Origin: Actinostola sp. cb2023
Lineage: Eukaryota; Cnidaria; Anthozoa; Actiniaria; Actinostolidae
Length of the DNA stretch: 64,000 nucleotides
Assembly (NCBI GenBank): GCA_033675265.1
Contig: JAUJYZ010000466.1
Span: 176,001-240,000, forward strand
Direction of reading: 5' to 3'
Of the stretch, positions 42,517 through 54,413 are shown in pieces. The first letter of the stretch is position 1; the number at the start of each line of letters is the position of its first letter. The notes below the pieces were generated by a model. It ran no database searches. It saw only the letters and a program-made list of their open reading frames with translations, and was not told the origin of the DNA. A program made the translations under genes and the position numbers.

Positions 42517-45500
42517 CTAAAAGAAAGAGCAAATCGGTTAAATTGAATTGGATAAATAAGGAATGTCTCATACAGTTGAACCCCCGGTTGCGACCACTCT
42601 CGTAAGCGACCACCTCTCCTAAGCGACCAGTTTTCCAAAATACCAAAAGTTCAGTTCCAAGTCAAATCACTATAGTTGGAACCTCTCGTAAGCGACCGCT
42701 TCTCGTAAGCGACCACAAAGCTTGACATTTTGGGTAGTCGCTTATGGGAGGTTCGACTGTATAATAAGCGTGTGAGGGCAAGCATGCAGGAATCTCGCAC
42801 AGCCACTTGACTTTGCATATCGAGCGCACACGCTCTAAACTAGTAAATGTTACAAATCGATGGAATGCGTGGTAGTCGAACCTCCCGTAAGCGACCACCC
42901 AAAATATCAAGCTTTGTGGTCGCTTCGAGAGTGGTCGCAACCCGAGGTTCAATTCTGTAAAAAATGCTATACAGTCGAACCTCTGATTCGTGCAATGGTG
43001 AATACAATGTTCGATTAAACTATCTTGTAGCATACGCCGTTTTCAAAAGCTGATAGACGCCTGACTCAACCTTTAATGCTCATTTCGACACGACTGATTC
43101 GTGCAGTGGTGAATACAATGTTCGATTAAACTATCTTGTAGTATACGCCCTGAACTTTTGGTATTTTGGAAAACTGGTCGCTTAATTTTATAATTAGCCA
43201 GTATGAAGGCATTGATCATTTCATAGTCGATTTTTTATATTTTTAGAAATTTATCAATATTATGTATATGTATATATTAGTATTAGGTTTAGATTAGGAT
43301 AGATATTAGGATAGATATTTATATAGATATTTTTTAAGATTATATTTATATTTTTAGATTAGAAGGGCCATAAGTTATTCAGCTCAAGCTGTAATATGTT
43401 TTTTCCCTTGTAAAATAAAGTTTTTATTATTATTATTATTATTATTATTAGGAGAGGTGGTCGCTTACGAGAGTGGTCGCAACCGGAGGTTCAACTGTAT
43501 TGTAAAGCCTATTTGGGCTTGTAGGATAAATACGCTATATAAATTATTATTATTAACCACCACCACAATCATCGGCATTATAGTTTAGTGCTTATTATTA
43601 TTATTATTGTGTGACCTACTAACAGTTACTTCTTTAATGAAAAACCATTTGTATGTTCATTTTAGCATCAATCATACTAATCATCACAAAGCCAATAAAG
43701 TGCTCTTTATGACGTACGAGTGTTTAGCGCCATTCTATTCAAAAACCAGTATCTAAAGCCAGTATAGTACAAATCATCTAAAGCCAGTAAAGTGCTTTTT
43801 AAGGTGAGAGTACATTTTATTGGCATTCTCTATCAAAAGTGCTGATCATTATAAAGCCAGTCAAGTGCTAGGCAGGGATCTAAAGCCAGTAAAGTGCAAA
43901 CTGTCATAAAGCCAGTCAAGTGCTAGGCAGGGATCTAAAGCCAGTAAAGTGCAAACCGTCATAAAGCCAGTCAAGTGCTAGGCAGGGATCTAAAGCCAGT
44001 AAAGTGCAAACTGTCATAAAGCCAGTCAAGTGCTAGGCAGGGATCTAAAGCCAGTAAAGTGCAAACCGTCATAAAGCCAATCAAGTGCTAGGCAGGGATC
44101 TAAAGCCAGTAAAGTGCAAACTGTCATAAAGCCAGTCAAGTGCTAGGCAGGGATCTAAAGCCAGTAAAGTGCAAACCGTCATAAAGCCAGTCAAGTGCTA
44201 GGCAGGGATCTAAAGCCAGTAAAGTGCAAACCGTCATAAAGCCAGTCAAGTGCTAGGCAGGGATCTAAAGCCAGTAAAGTGCAAACCGTCATAAAGCCAG
44301 TCAAGTGCTAGGCAGGGATCTAAAGCCAGTAAAGTGCAAACTGTCATAAAGTCAGTCAAGTGCTAGGAAGGGATCTAAAGCCAGTAAAGTGCAAATCGTC
44401 ATAAAGCCAGTCAAGTGCTAGGCAGGGATCTAAAGCCAGTAAAGTGCAAACCGTCATAAAGCCAGTCAAGTGCTAGGCAGGGATCTAAAGCCAGTAAAGT
44501 GCAAACCGTCATAAAGCCAGTCAAGTGCTAGGCAGGGATCTAAAGCCAGTAAAGTGCAAATCATCATAAAGCCAGTCAAATGCTAGGAAGGGATCTAAAG
44601 CCAGTAAAGTGCAAATCGTCATAAAGCCAGTCAAGTGCTAGGCAGGGATCTAAAGCCAGTAAAGTGCAAACCGTCATAAAGCCAGTCAAGTGCTAGGCAG
44701 GGATCTAAAGCCAGTAAAGTGCAAACCGTCATAAAGCCAGTCAAGTGCTAGGCAGGGATCTAAAGCCAGTAAAGTGCAAACCGTCATAAAGCCAGTCAAG
44801 TGCTAGGCAGAGATCTAAAGCCAGTAAAGTGCATCTATTTATTAAGGCTATAGCCCACTAATTATATTAGTTCAAAGGCCAGGTTTAAGTAAGTAAACAA
44901 GTTCTTCCTTTATATTGAAAAGAGCGGAAACATGTTTTCCGCCGCACATTTGTGGTTTCCTATATAAAACAACCGCGATGACCTCAGTAGTCATGGACTC
45001 CCTAGGGGGGAGATGACAGGCACTCTTGGCTCTCCGTACCCATCCCCCCGGCTCCACCTTGAGCGTCGTACCGTATGTGAGATCGGTATGGATATGGAGG
45101 GTTCGATCAAACGTCTTCAATGATTAAATAAAAGAAGATGAAAATTTCTGATCTTAAGAGCCATCTTATCCTGGGTTCCAGGAAAAAAAGTAAAAAAAAA
45201 GTAGAACCATTAGGACACAAAACACACCCAGGGTACCTAGCGTGAGTGATGTTATTGTGACTAAAAATGTACGTAGTTTTACGAATGCTGTACCCGTTCT
45301 CTCAAGAAGTCAAGAAGTTAGATAACCTTTCACGTGTAGTCAAGGAGAATTAGAAACACGTGTTGTAACGGAACGTAATCCGGAACTTCATGCTAAGCCC
45401 ACGATGTCTAATCAAAGCGATATGTCAGAAGTAATAAATTACAACCTTGGTTCTCTCGAACTCCTGGCTATAGAACTGATATATCCCTTGGATTTGGACA

Positions 45501-47470
45501 CCTTGGACCTCGTTTTTTTTTTTTTTTCCCGACCCCCGGTTATCTCGAACTCCTCACTATACAGAAATGTGTATATCCCTTGGATTTGGACGACTTTGAA
45601 TTTGGTTCGATATTTCTTGACTAGTCTTGTTGTTGTCTGGCACGCAATCTAGAGATATGAATGTTGCCATAGCAACAAGGGACACGGACTGTAAACGTTT
45701 CTATCGACACTATGCACGTAAATGATCAATTGTTGTCATAGAAATAAAGAACACAGACACCTTTAAGGACGTGGTAATGGAGTATATAGACAGCTTTGAT
45801 ATATTGGAGATATTCGAGACCGCCTTGTAGGGGTTTTCTTTTCGTGTCCAATGTGTTTCTCACACATAATCTACACACACCAACATAAAATGTTCAAATA
45901 ACGACTCTCACGCCCTCACTCTCCGCCCAGCGTCTGCGGTCTGTCGAATACCAACCACATCAACTACAAATGCTGCGAAAGACAGAAACCAGGCTTGCAC
46001 ACAAGAGAGATGATATATACCCGTGACTGTCGCGCAGAATGGCCACCCTTCATGGACCACAACATCTCGCTTTGTTCGAAGTCTGACAAGCTTTGGCGGT
46101 GTTTACATTGAGGGGAGCAGACATGCGAACCGAGCAAATATCGATCAAAAGCTGTGTTTTCTCTTCAAAACTTTTGAAAATATAAGAGCAGATATCAGAG
46201 TTTTAGGATTTAAGATTTGATTTGGTTTAAGATAAAGATTGCGTAGGTCTGATAATGATTATAGGGGCATTAGACGGGAATCTGAAGAATGGGGTTAGTC
46301 AAGCAAACGAGACACAATAGACCATGGGCAATTAGAACAAACATGCTAAGAATTCTAAACTTTACTTTAGAAAAATAAACGCATTTTCACTTACTGAAGT
46401 TGGCCTCGCAGAATTTCTTCTTCAGCATCGAGAGAGACATCTTATTCTGTGAACCATCGTTATCATCGACACACACTGTAAAGAAAACATCAGAGAGTAT
46501 ATAAAGAAGAGTGTGAAAGAATTTTCGTCTGGGAACTTTAATAGAGTGAAGTTTGACTTTATTTTGTGGCTTTGGAAATTCTTATTTCTTGAGCGCCTTT
46601 GGTGGAGTAAATCCCGCAAATCTTCGCTTCCTGGTCGAAGTGATTATCTTTGGTTAATAGGATTTACTGCGAGAGATTGTTTGAGACTGGCCAAGGTCAC
46701 ACTGAGTCGAGTTCACCAACATTTGTAAACAATATTCCGTGAATAAATACAATAGCTCCAGCTCGTCAAAGATAAAAACTCGAAGGTCAATTCTTCGAGA
46801 CTTAGCTACAAAACGTCAATACACAATTACGTATGCTTACAGAAATTCAATTATCGCGCGAGCCATGAGCATCCAAAGTGATCAATAAATCAACTTCACA
46901 ACCAAATCAATTCAACTCAGTCATTTTGAAATCTAGAGAGTTAGTAATTGAATTCTGGAGTAATTGTCTGTGATTTTGAAGGCCTTTTTTCTTACCACTA
47001 GGATTTGAAACTGGAGTCGTGGGCGCTGGGATGCTCACACACAAATCATTTTCCTTGTACTGGGAGCAATTCAACATCGGCGGCCAGGAGTAGTTGTGCA
47101 TTCTCATCAAAGGTTCGCAGGAGATTTGAACCATTGAACATAGAGATCTACACGGACCGATAGGAGGTTGATTAACCATGCAAACTGGTGCAAAGATCGA
47201 GCACAAGAAGTGTTTAAGATACGGATGACAACCGGATCCAACCAACGGTGCCCACTGACCAAGTTCTTGTTTCACTTCTTTCACTTTGTCGTGGCCTAGA
47301 AAGTTTGGAAGCATCATCTCATCGTAGCCTTTCGACAAGTTCGCACACAGCGGAGCCGTTTCGTCTGTGATCTTCAAGCATCGAGGAGAACGTCCCCCAA
47401 ATCGCCACCGCGAAGCCAAAGAAACCTGCAGAACTACTGCGATTACAAGAAGGTGCCCAAAGAGAGACAT
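42222..47470 (-). CDS. Secreted Frizzled-related protein (CRD plus netrin-like domain)
   Basis: Four exons, 47470-46996, 46475-46395, 45972-45912 and 42516-42222, join in phase to 303 aa, a normal sFRP length. A signal peptide covers about residues 1-20. The Frizzled cysteine-rich domain has all ten cysteines (31, 42, 81, 90, 97, 107, 111, 118, 135, 144) and sequons at 44, 126 and 134. The netrin-like part starts near KKKFCEANF (C181) and ends with QFLVFGTF, KRLVVTHLLKWKKWKRL and a basic tail with C300, as in sFRPs. Such proteins bind Wnts outside the cell and usually limit signalling. There is no seven-pass membrane region, so it is not a Frizzled receptor. The donor of exon 3 has two options (45919 or 45911); only the second keeps the frame into exon 4. 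Confidence 0.88.
42573..43497. mobile_element. Nested pogo/Tigger-like MITE in sFRP intron 3
   Basis: Ends CAGTTGAACCCCCGGTTGCG and the complement of CAGTTGAACCTCCGGTTGCG are bounded by TA. Further GTAAGCGACCAC inverted units inside (42674-42765, 42880-42957, 42973) show repeated self-insertion. A LINE-type tail with ATT repeats lies at 43395-43450. Begins 57 bp from the terminal exon. Confidence 0.7.
43680..44832. repeat. 55-bp minisatellite, about 18 units
   Basis: Each unit contains two related halves, AAAGCCAGTCAAGTGCTAGG and AAAGCCAGTAAAGTGCAAAC, separated by CAGGGATCT and CGTCAT. Units from 43851 are over 95% alike by eye; 43680-43850 holds degenerate forerunners. Inside sFRP intron 3. 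Confidence 0.95.
46996..47470 (-). CDS. sFRP exon 1: signal peptide and Frizzled CRD
   Basis: Starts MSLFGHLLVIAVVLQVSLA and holds the entire cysteine-rich domain in one exon, as is common for sFRPs. Ends AGTG/GTAAGAA in phase 1 after a Pro/Thr-rich linker. Confidence 0.93.
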
Positions 47471-47517
47471 GATCGAACTGACAGCAAACCTCGATTAATG
47501 AACTCGCTGGAACGTTT

Positions 47518-47530
47518 CGCCTTTTAATTA
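47518..47530 (-). promoter_or_regulatory. Possible TATA-like element of the sFRP gene
   Basis: TAATTAAAAGGCG on the coding strand about 50 nt before the ATG. A weak match, position plausible for a short leader. Confidence 0.25.
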
Positions 47531-47974
47531 GTTGAGTGAGCTGGGCGGGCCAGTTAATCCCTTGATATGTGGCTTTAGAATCGAGACAAGAGTGATGTGT
47601 CAAGAGGCCTGCCTCCTCGTTTCATGCATGGAATGCACTGCATTCGCGCGTGTCTGGTATGTGTTTGGAGAGCACAAGTACCACGGAAAAACAATTATCA
47701 TAATTACGTATTTGTCATTTGACTGTCAATCATGTAGAGCTACTCTGACCCTTACTTTACATCAATGTAAAATGCCCTCGACCTTATATTTACTAAGCTG
47801 AAATGGGGGAACAAAACATGCCCTTGCGATGCTTTTATAAGGGAAGATTTTGGCGATTTTGATCCACTGATTCAGGATGACGGAAGTCTGGTAAGCGTAT
47901 TAATATAACAAGTCTATCAGCACACAGACAGACGCCTACGTAATTGCGTGAACGCGAAATCTGACAGCAAAGTG

Positions 47975-48770
47975 GCTTTTGAAGCAAATAGTGGCTTTTC
48001 ACTGTTAAATGGCTTTTTCTTGGTTCAATTTCACTGTTAAATGGCTTTTCTTGGTTCAATTTCATTGTTAAATGGCTTTTTCTTGGTTCATTTTCTCTGT
48101 TAAATGGCTTTTCTTGGTTCAATTTCACTGTTAAATGGCTTTTCTTGGTTCAATTTCACTGTTAAATGGCTTTTTCTTGGTTCATTTTCACTGTTAAATG
48201 GCTTATTCTAAGTTCAATTTCACTGAATGGCTTTTTCTTGGTTCAATTTCACTGTTAAATGGCTTATAGTTGGCTCAATTTCACTGTTAAATGGCTTTTT
48301 CTTAGTTCAATTTCACTGTTAAATGCATGGCTTTTCTTGGTTCGATTTCACTGTTAAATGGCTTTTTCTTGGTTCGATTTCACTGTTAAATGTCTTTTTC
48401 TTGGTTCAATTTCACTAAATGGCTTTTCTTGGTTCGATTTCACTGTTACAGTGTGGACACGAGTTTTTTTCGAGCTTTTTTTTTCGAACTTTCTATTGCC
48501 TCATAGCCTCTCAAATGGAGCATTGAGTTGAAATACACTTAGTGATCAAAATAAATCATTTTTCTGATCAATTTGCTCAATGGATAATTTATAGTTATGT
48601 GTTAGAAAAAACCTAAGTGTTCACGGTTCAAGTGTCCACACTGTAAATGGCTTTTCTTGGTTCGATTTCACTGTAAATGGCTTTTTCTTGGTTCGATTTC
48701 ACTGTTAAATGGCTTTTTTTTCTTGGTTCAATTTCATTGTTAAATGGCTGTTTTGCAAGTGGTAACATTT
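47975..48770. repeat. 32-bp minisatellite, about 19 units
   Basis: The unit reads TTTCACTGTTAAATGGCTTT then TTCTTGGTTCAA. Length variants arise from T runs and lost TGTTAA. Interrupted at 48449-48643 by a MITE. Confidence 0.92.
48449..48643. mobile_element. 195-bp TA-type MITE inside a minisatellite unit
   Basis: Ends CAGTGTGGACACGAG and GTGTCCACACTG, flanked by TA. Removing it and one TA restores CACTGTTAAATGG, the exact host unit. Confidence 0.88.
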
Positions 48771-49289
48771 GTGTTATATTCTTCAGTCTGTAATTAAAGT
48801 TAGATAAATGATTTGTCAGTCCTAAATAAATTTTCGATATCATTCAGTTTATTAAATGGATGTTTTCTCAACTGCAATCAGTGCAACGAAAAAAAATCAA
48901 TTGCATTATTACATTAAACTTATTTAATTATCTATTATCTTACATCAGCCCCTGGGTTTCCGAGGATGATTATCTTATAGCAGTCAAGTGGCTTTCCGTA
49001 CGAAAATGTTTCTCAGTTAAATGGCTTATTAAGAATGTTCTTATTCAAATTATTGTAGCTATTTCGGAAAAATCTGTCATCTTTTAACATTCAAGTGGCT
49101 TCCTGCGCAAGCCAGTGAATATTAGCTGCATTTTACTGTCATTTTTCACGTTCAAAACACTACAATCGATTTTTATCTGTTTAGCACTGAAGTGGCTTAC
49201 TTGAGTGAAACATTTCTGTAATAATTATGTTGTACGAATTATGCCATCAATGTACGAGGGACAGCCATTTCCAGTTTAAAAACCCCATT

Positions 49290-49560
49290 GTTGGAATTTT
49301 TAGTTTGCAGTGAAGTGGCTTCTTTTCCTGTTGCATTGAATAGGTTTTTGTGGCCACAGAATATAGCAATAATGTAACCGCAGATTACGATTGATCAGCC
49401 ATTTCCATTTTCAAAACCCACTGTTGGAATTTTTAGCTTGCAGTGAAGTGGCTTCTTTTCCTGTTGCATTGAATAGGCTTTTTGTGGCCACAGAATATAG
49501 CAATAAATTAATGTAACCGCAGATTAAATCCCGCAGATTACGATTGATCGGATTTGCGTA
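49290..49560. repeat. Tandem duplication of about 130 bp
   Basis: TTGGAATTTTTAG, GCAGTGAAGTGGCTTCTTTT and CCTGTTGCATTGAATAGG through CAATAATGTAACCGCAGATT occur twice. The second copy has small insertions. Confidence 0.85.
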
Positions 49561-49772
49561 TACCCGGCCTTAAATGCTTAGTGCTAGCTATCCCAGTTAA
49601 TTACTGGCCGTTTTCAGACTGATTACCAATCAAAGCTTCAGTTTAATGAACTAATAAGACCAACTAAATTATGTCGGTACAATCAGTTATGTGAGCATAA
49701 ATTCTTGCATGTTATTTTGTTTCCGTTTTAAGGATAAATTTTCTTGCGAGCATATCCCGGGAGGATAATTTC

Positions 49773-49775
<3 letters not shown>

Positions 49776-49811
<36 letters not shown>

Positions 49812-49818
49812 GGGGGGG
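49776..49818 (+). repeat. G homopolymer
   Basis: About 34 Gs then AGGGGGGG. Lies in a degenerate element with AATTTAAGGATC-type repeats (49860-50130). Confidence 0.85.
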
Positions 49819-51972
49819 TGTACTCCCGGAAATTTAGGATAGGGGTGTGCCGCCGGGATGTTGAAACGTACCTGACCCTATTTAAGGATGGAAAATTTGA
49901 AAATTCCTACCCTTTCCAAGGATTTGTAACTGAAATATAGACCCAATTTAAGGAAAAAGTTAATAGTATTCCTTTGGAAATCGCTAATATCATAAATACA
50001 TACGCTGGCTGTTACGCTAAGCAGATTTTTTAGCCAAAATAAAATAAAGTGTACCCAATTTAAAGATCGAACATTTTATTTTATGGTGAAAAAGAAAAAT
50101 ATGGTACCCAATTTAAGGATCTGGAGGTTCAAAAACCATACACTATTCGGGGGCACATACCCGATATAGCATATATTCAAATATAGTTCAACTCCTGCTC
50201 AGTCAAGCTGACGGCGTAACCGTTAAGCCTGGCTTTTACAAGCGACGCAAGCACAGGATGCATTATATACTTGTCATGTGAAAATGGGCCTAATGCCATC
50301 ATTACAGTATAATCGTATCGCCAATAGATCAATGTGGTTTTTTTTATTTGACTCAAGGCTTCTTATGATTCAGTGCACATGTGCTTGCTGCGCTAACTAC
50401 GCTTTGAGGCGTCACCGGCGACACTTAAGCTATAATCATTTCAACCACGGACGTTCTTCCTCTATAGTCGATCCAACCAACGGAAACCGATTGAGATGAA
50501 CCGACACATTTAACCTCATATGAAGCACTTGAACAGGAGTGATTTGGTGTTCACCGCAGAACTGAGAGCAGAGGCAATTTATAGCCTGAGAATCCAGAAT
50601 GTAGGCCACTATTACTTTGTCAGATAGAGTGCCAACTTTTTTGTATTATATCGGTTATCAGCTACTTACATATAATCTAAAAGGTACCGACTATAAAAGC
50701 CGACAAATGTCTTCATGTGTTGTTCAGTGGGACTTTTTCGCGCCAAAATGTACTGAAACGCGCGCGCGTCAGAGATAATTATTTTGGCGGCAAATTTTAA
50801 CTCATGTCTAAATATTTAGTGTAAAATCATGCATGGAATAAATTACTGCCAAAGAACAAACGTCAGTTTGTGTTTAACAAATTAATTTTGCGACGGGAAA
50901 TTTGAAGGAAATTGCTCTACAACGTATAGACGAAAACCCCGGTAAGTTCGCCTTTACAAGTGCATGGCGGAAGTTTCCTCTTCCCGCCAAAGCCATACTG
51001 GAACGCGTCAAGATGATTACTTTGGCGGCAAGTTTTCACTGAGCTCAAAACTGTGGCAAAGTAGTTGCTAGAAAACAAGGATAAGTCTGCTTTAACAAAT
51101 ACGTGTTAAGTTAAGTGTATGTATCTTTGTGAAATTATAAAATACAGAATTAAAAAATATATATATATATATAAAGTACGTGGTGTAGATCTAGAAGTTT
51201 CTACTTTAATTTCGCGCCCAAATTCTCTGGAGCGCGCGCGCGTCAAGAAAGCTATTATTTTGGCGGGAAAGTGAGCTATTGTAGTTCAATTACGCTGGTT
51301 AATGTAACCCAGTCACCCAGATATGCAGCTAGATATTGCTATCAGAAGAGAACAAAGTTCTTGTCATGCGATTTTGTTGGTTGTGTGGAAAATTAAATCA
51401 AGCTAAACGACGCAGCGCAACGATCAGAACTGACCAGAAGAAAACCAGAATTTGAAGGACTCCCGATTTATCATAAAACTATCGCATGAAAACTTGGTAG
51501 AAACGTAATTCCCTTCGTCTAAAGAAATTGAATGATTAATACAAGACACTCGATAGTGAGCTATGTTATTCTGGCGTAAGAAAGCAACCTCGATACCATT
51601 GAAAGCTAACGTATTAATCGTCCTTTTACATGGTATGTCAGTTTTAGGTGCAGTCGATAAAGTCCCGGAATCAGACGGCCATATGATGAAATGTTAAAGA
51701 TTATATCTTAATGTAATATTAATGAATGAATACACGGTATATCAGTTTTAGGTGCGGTCGATAAAGTCCCGGAAGATGAAATGTTAAAGACTCTATCTTA
51801 ATGTAATCTAAATGATTTAATTAACGATGACTCATTTTATCAATACTGCCTACACTTGGGTGGGGTCGGTCAATAGCCTACAGTGATTAAAGGGTTTTGT
51901 ATCAATCAAATGTTAAGATTATATCTTAATGTAATCAACGAATTCGCGATTATTGATAAAACAGAGTTGGTA

Positions 51973-53192
51973 CAGTGGAACCTCGTTAAACCGGCCACAA
52001 ACACATCTGGTCGTATCGAGGGGGTGACCTGACTGAGCCTTCTCTTCAGCCAATAAATTAATAAGTCCGTAAAAGCGAGGTGGTCGTATCCCGGGGTTCG
52101 AATGTGTGGGATACCTGTGTCTTCGAAGGAACACCGTAACTCTCGCGGATCGTGACCATTATATAGGAGAATGCGGTTCTTAGTGCTCGAGATTAAGGTT
52201 CTGCGAGTTTGAGTCACGGCCGGTTTCGTCATAATTTCACGACAGAATTCACAACGTTGATTTATAAACCATTTGCTCAAAGCAACTGAAACTAAAACTT
52301 TTAGTTCATCAGTACTGAATTTTCTGCAAATTAACTATAAATGTCAATTAGCTTGAAATAGCTTGTGGTTGAGAGGGAAGGGGAGGAGAGGGGAGGAGAG
52401 GGGAGGAGAGGAGAGGAGAGGAAAAGCTAAGGGAGGAGAGGAGAAGGGAGGAGAGAAAGGAAGGGGAGTCAAAACGCCCGCAAACTAATTATAATGTTTT
52501 TTAATTTTGCGACGGGAAATTAGAAGGAAATTGCGCGCTGACGTAGACGAGAACCCCAGCCACTTCATTACCGTAAAGTTCCGAAAGTAGCGACCCCCCG
52601 AAAGTAGCGACCCCCCGAAAGTAACAGAAAAAAAGTAAAAATGATGCTTGCTAACAAATCCCGAAAGTAACGACCTCCCGAAAGTAGCGACCCCCCGAAA
52701 GTAACAGTAAAAATTGATGCTTGCTAACAAATCCCGAAAGTAACGACCCCCCGAAAGTAGCGATCCTCCTCTAGAGCGATGATCAGATTAGATGGCGAAC
52801 AGCACTAGTAAACAGCACGTAAAGAGCCAGTACATTTACTGCTACACATAAACAAATGTAACCGAAAGCAATAGTCATAATATAATACGTTCTAGATCCT
52901 GTGAATATTCGTTGTTTCAGTTAAAATACCGTACACGATGTTGTTTAAGTTACACAGCATGGCTCCTAAAAGTTAACGATTTTAGCACCCCGAAAGTAGC
53001 GACCACCAGCGACCACCAGTAACAGTTATCTAAGGTTGCTAAATCCCAAAGTAACGACCTCGCTACTTTCGGAACTTTACGGTATATCGTCACATCTTTA
53101 TTACAGCAATTTAATTTTTGGCTCAGTTACGACCATGCACCCCGTTAATACGACCAGATAGTGCCGGTGGTCGGCTTATCGGGGTTCCACTG
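51973..53192. mobile_element. 1.2-kb Tigger-like element, non-autonomous
   Basis: Ends CAGTGGAACCTCGTTAAACC and GGGGTTCCACTG with TA on both sides. Degenerate CCGGCCAC and GGTCGTATC blocks inside both ends. No transposase frame. A second MITE is nested at 52571-53082. Confidence 0.7.
52571..53082. mobile_element. 512-bp MITE nested in the Tigger-like element
   Basis: Ends CCGTAAAGTTCCGAAAGTAG and CTACTTTCGGAACTTTACGG are exact inverse copies flanked by TA. Interior repeats CGAAAGTAGCGACCCCCC and AATCCCGAAAGTAACGACC. Confidence 0.85.
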
Positions 53193-53752
53193 TATTATTA
53201 GATCTAGTTATGACCTCTCTCAACGTGTGTGTCTTGGTCAAGAGTCAGTCCACTCCCACCCCCCGGGGCAAGGGAGTAAAAGCGACAGGGATCAGAGAGG
53301 TAAAGAAAGATATAACCCAGTAAATTGGCAGATTTTGACACTGTGAGTCACGGATGTTGTACATTCTAAGCGAGACTGATTGACAAGAGGGTTACACGGA
53401 TTTTAATATAGTTTTTATAATTCGTACATAAAATAACCTCGATTATATATCCTCGAGAAATTTGTGGAGAATCATACCTGTGGATAAACATCCATGGAAA
53501 TCGGACGGCAGACTCTCCCCGGCTTCCCACCCGAAGTCTCGCTCAACTAACATGCTATGCTGGCAAGGGCACCCTCGATATTCAACCCGTCCAGACAGAG
53601 GTATTTAGTTTTTCGGGCTGAGCACGCAATTTGCATTTCTAGTTGTGTGAGGTCTCACTTCACTTTCTGTTGAGGATGTTGCGTCATGGTAATGTCGATA
53701 ACCGTGCTGTGCGGTGTGGAGACTGGGGACGAATTTTTTACATAAAGTACTT

Positions 53753-53952
53753 CTCTGTCTGTCTGTCCGTCCGTCTGTCCGTCTGTCTGTCTGCCCGTGT
53801 TTGTCCGTCAGTTCGTCTCTCTGTCTGTTTGTCCGTCTGTATGTTTGTCTGTTCGTCTGTCTGTCTGTCCGTCTATATGTCTGTCTGTCCGTCTGTCTGT
53901 TTGTCTGTCTGTTTGTCCGTCTGTATGTCTGTTTGTCCGTCTGTCTGTCTGT
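53753..53952. repeat. CTGT/CCGT tetranucleotide microsatellite
   Basis: Imperfect (CTGT)n with CCGT and TTGT variants. The Cys/Val/Ser and Arg/Gln/Thr open frames over it are artefacts. Confidence 0.95.
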
Positions 53953-54413
53953 CCAGCCAGTGTGTAACTGACTATTTTCACGTGATTTAATTGTGGCCAT
54001 TTTCACGGCTAAAGTTTTCTACGTACGTGGCGTGAGGTTACGACCGACTTTAAAAATACATTTTACGCATTACACAATCATCCAGATTCTCTGGAACCTT
54101 CTGCCTGCAGCTTATTTAGACAGACGCATTTCATAAGTAAAACATTGAGCGAGTGGTTGGTTTGACCTGTGCTCGTTTATTGGATCAAAAACAGGATATC
54201 AAAACCGAGACTTCTTTTAGAATGTTTAGAGAGCTAATTGCAAAGGATGCGGGGTTTTCTAGCCCCGCCTTGGGGGTTCTCATCCTGAATTGCTGGGAGC
54301 TATTTTGGGAATGTTCTGTTTACTGTCAACCGCAAATATATTTTGAGTGTTACTCGTGGAGTACGTAGAATGTACATGGATTTGTGTAAATATTCCCCAT
54401 TAAGCCTTGGTTT

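Noticed and set aside
43851..44832. CRISPR-like array
   Set aside because: The units are directly tandem without unique spacers, and the genome is eukaryotic.
46907..46995. Extension of the sFRP first exon to the stop at 46907
   Set aside because: A strong donor (GTAAGAA) at 46995 joins in phase to netrin-like exons; the read-through tail has no family similarity.
46996..47470. Frizzled receptor instead of sFRP
   Set aside because: No seven-pass membrane exons follow, and the downstream exons carry a netrin-like C terminus.
51906..52280. 124-codon minus frame
   Set aside because: It overlaps the end of a Tigger-like element and a second open frame; no recognised domain.
53605..54006. Cys/Ser/Val-rich or Arg/Gln/Thr-rich proteins
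   Set aside because: Translation of a CTGT/CCGT microsatellite in overlapping frames on both strands.
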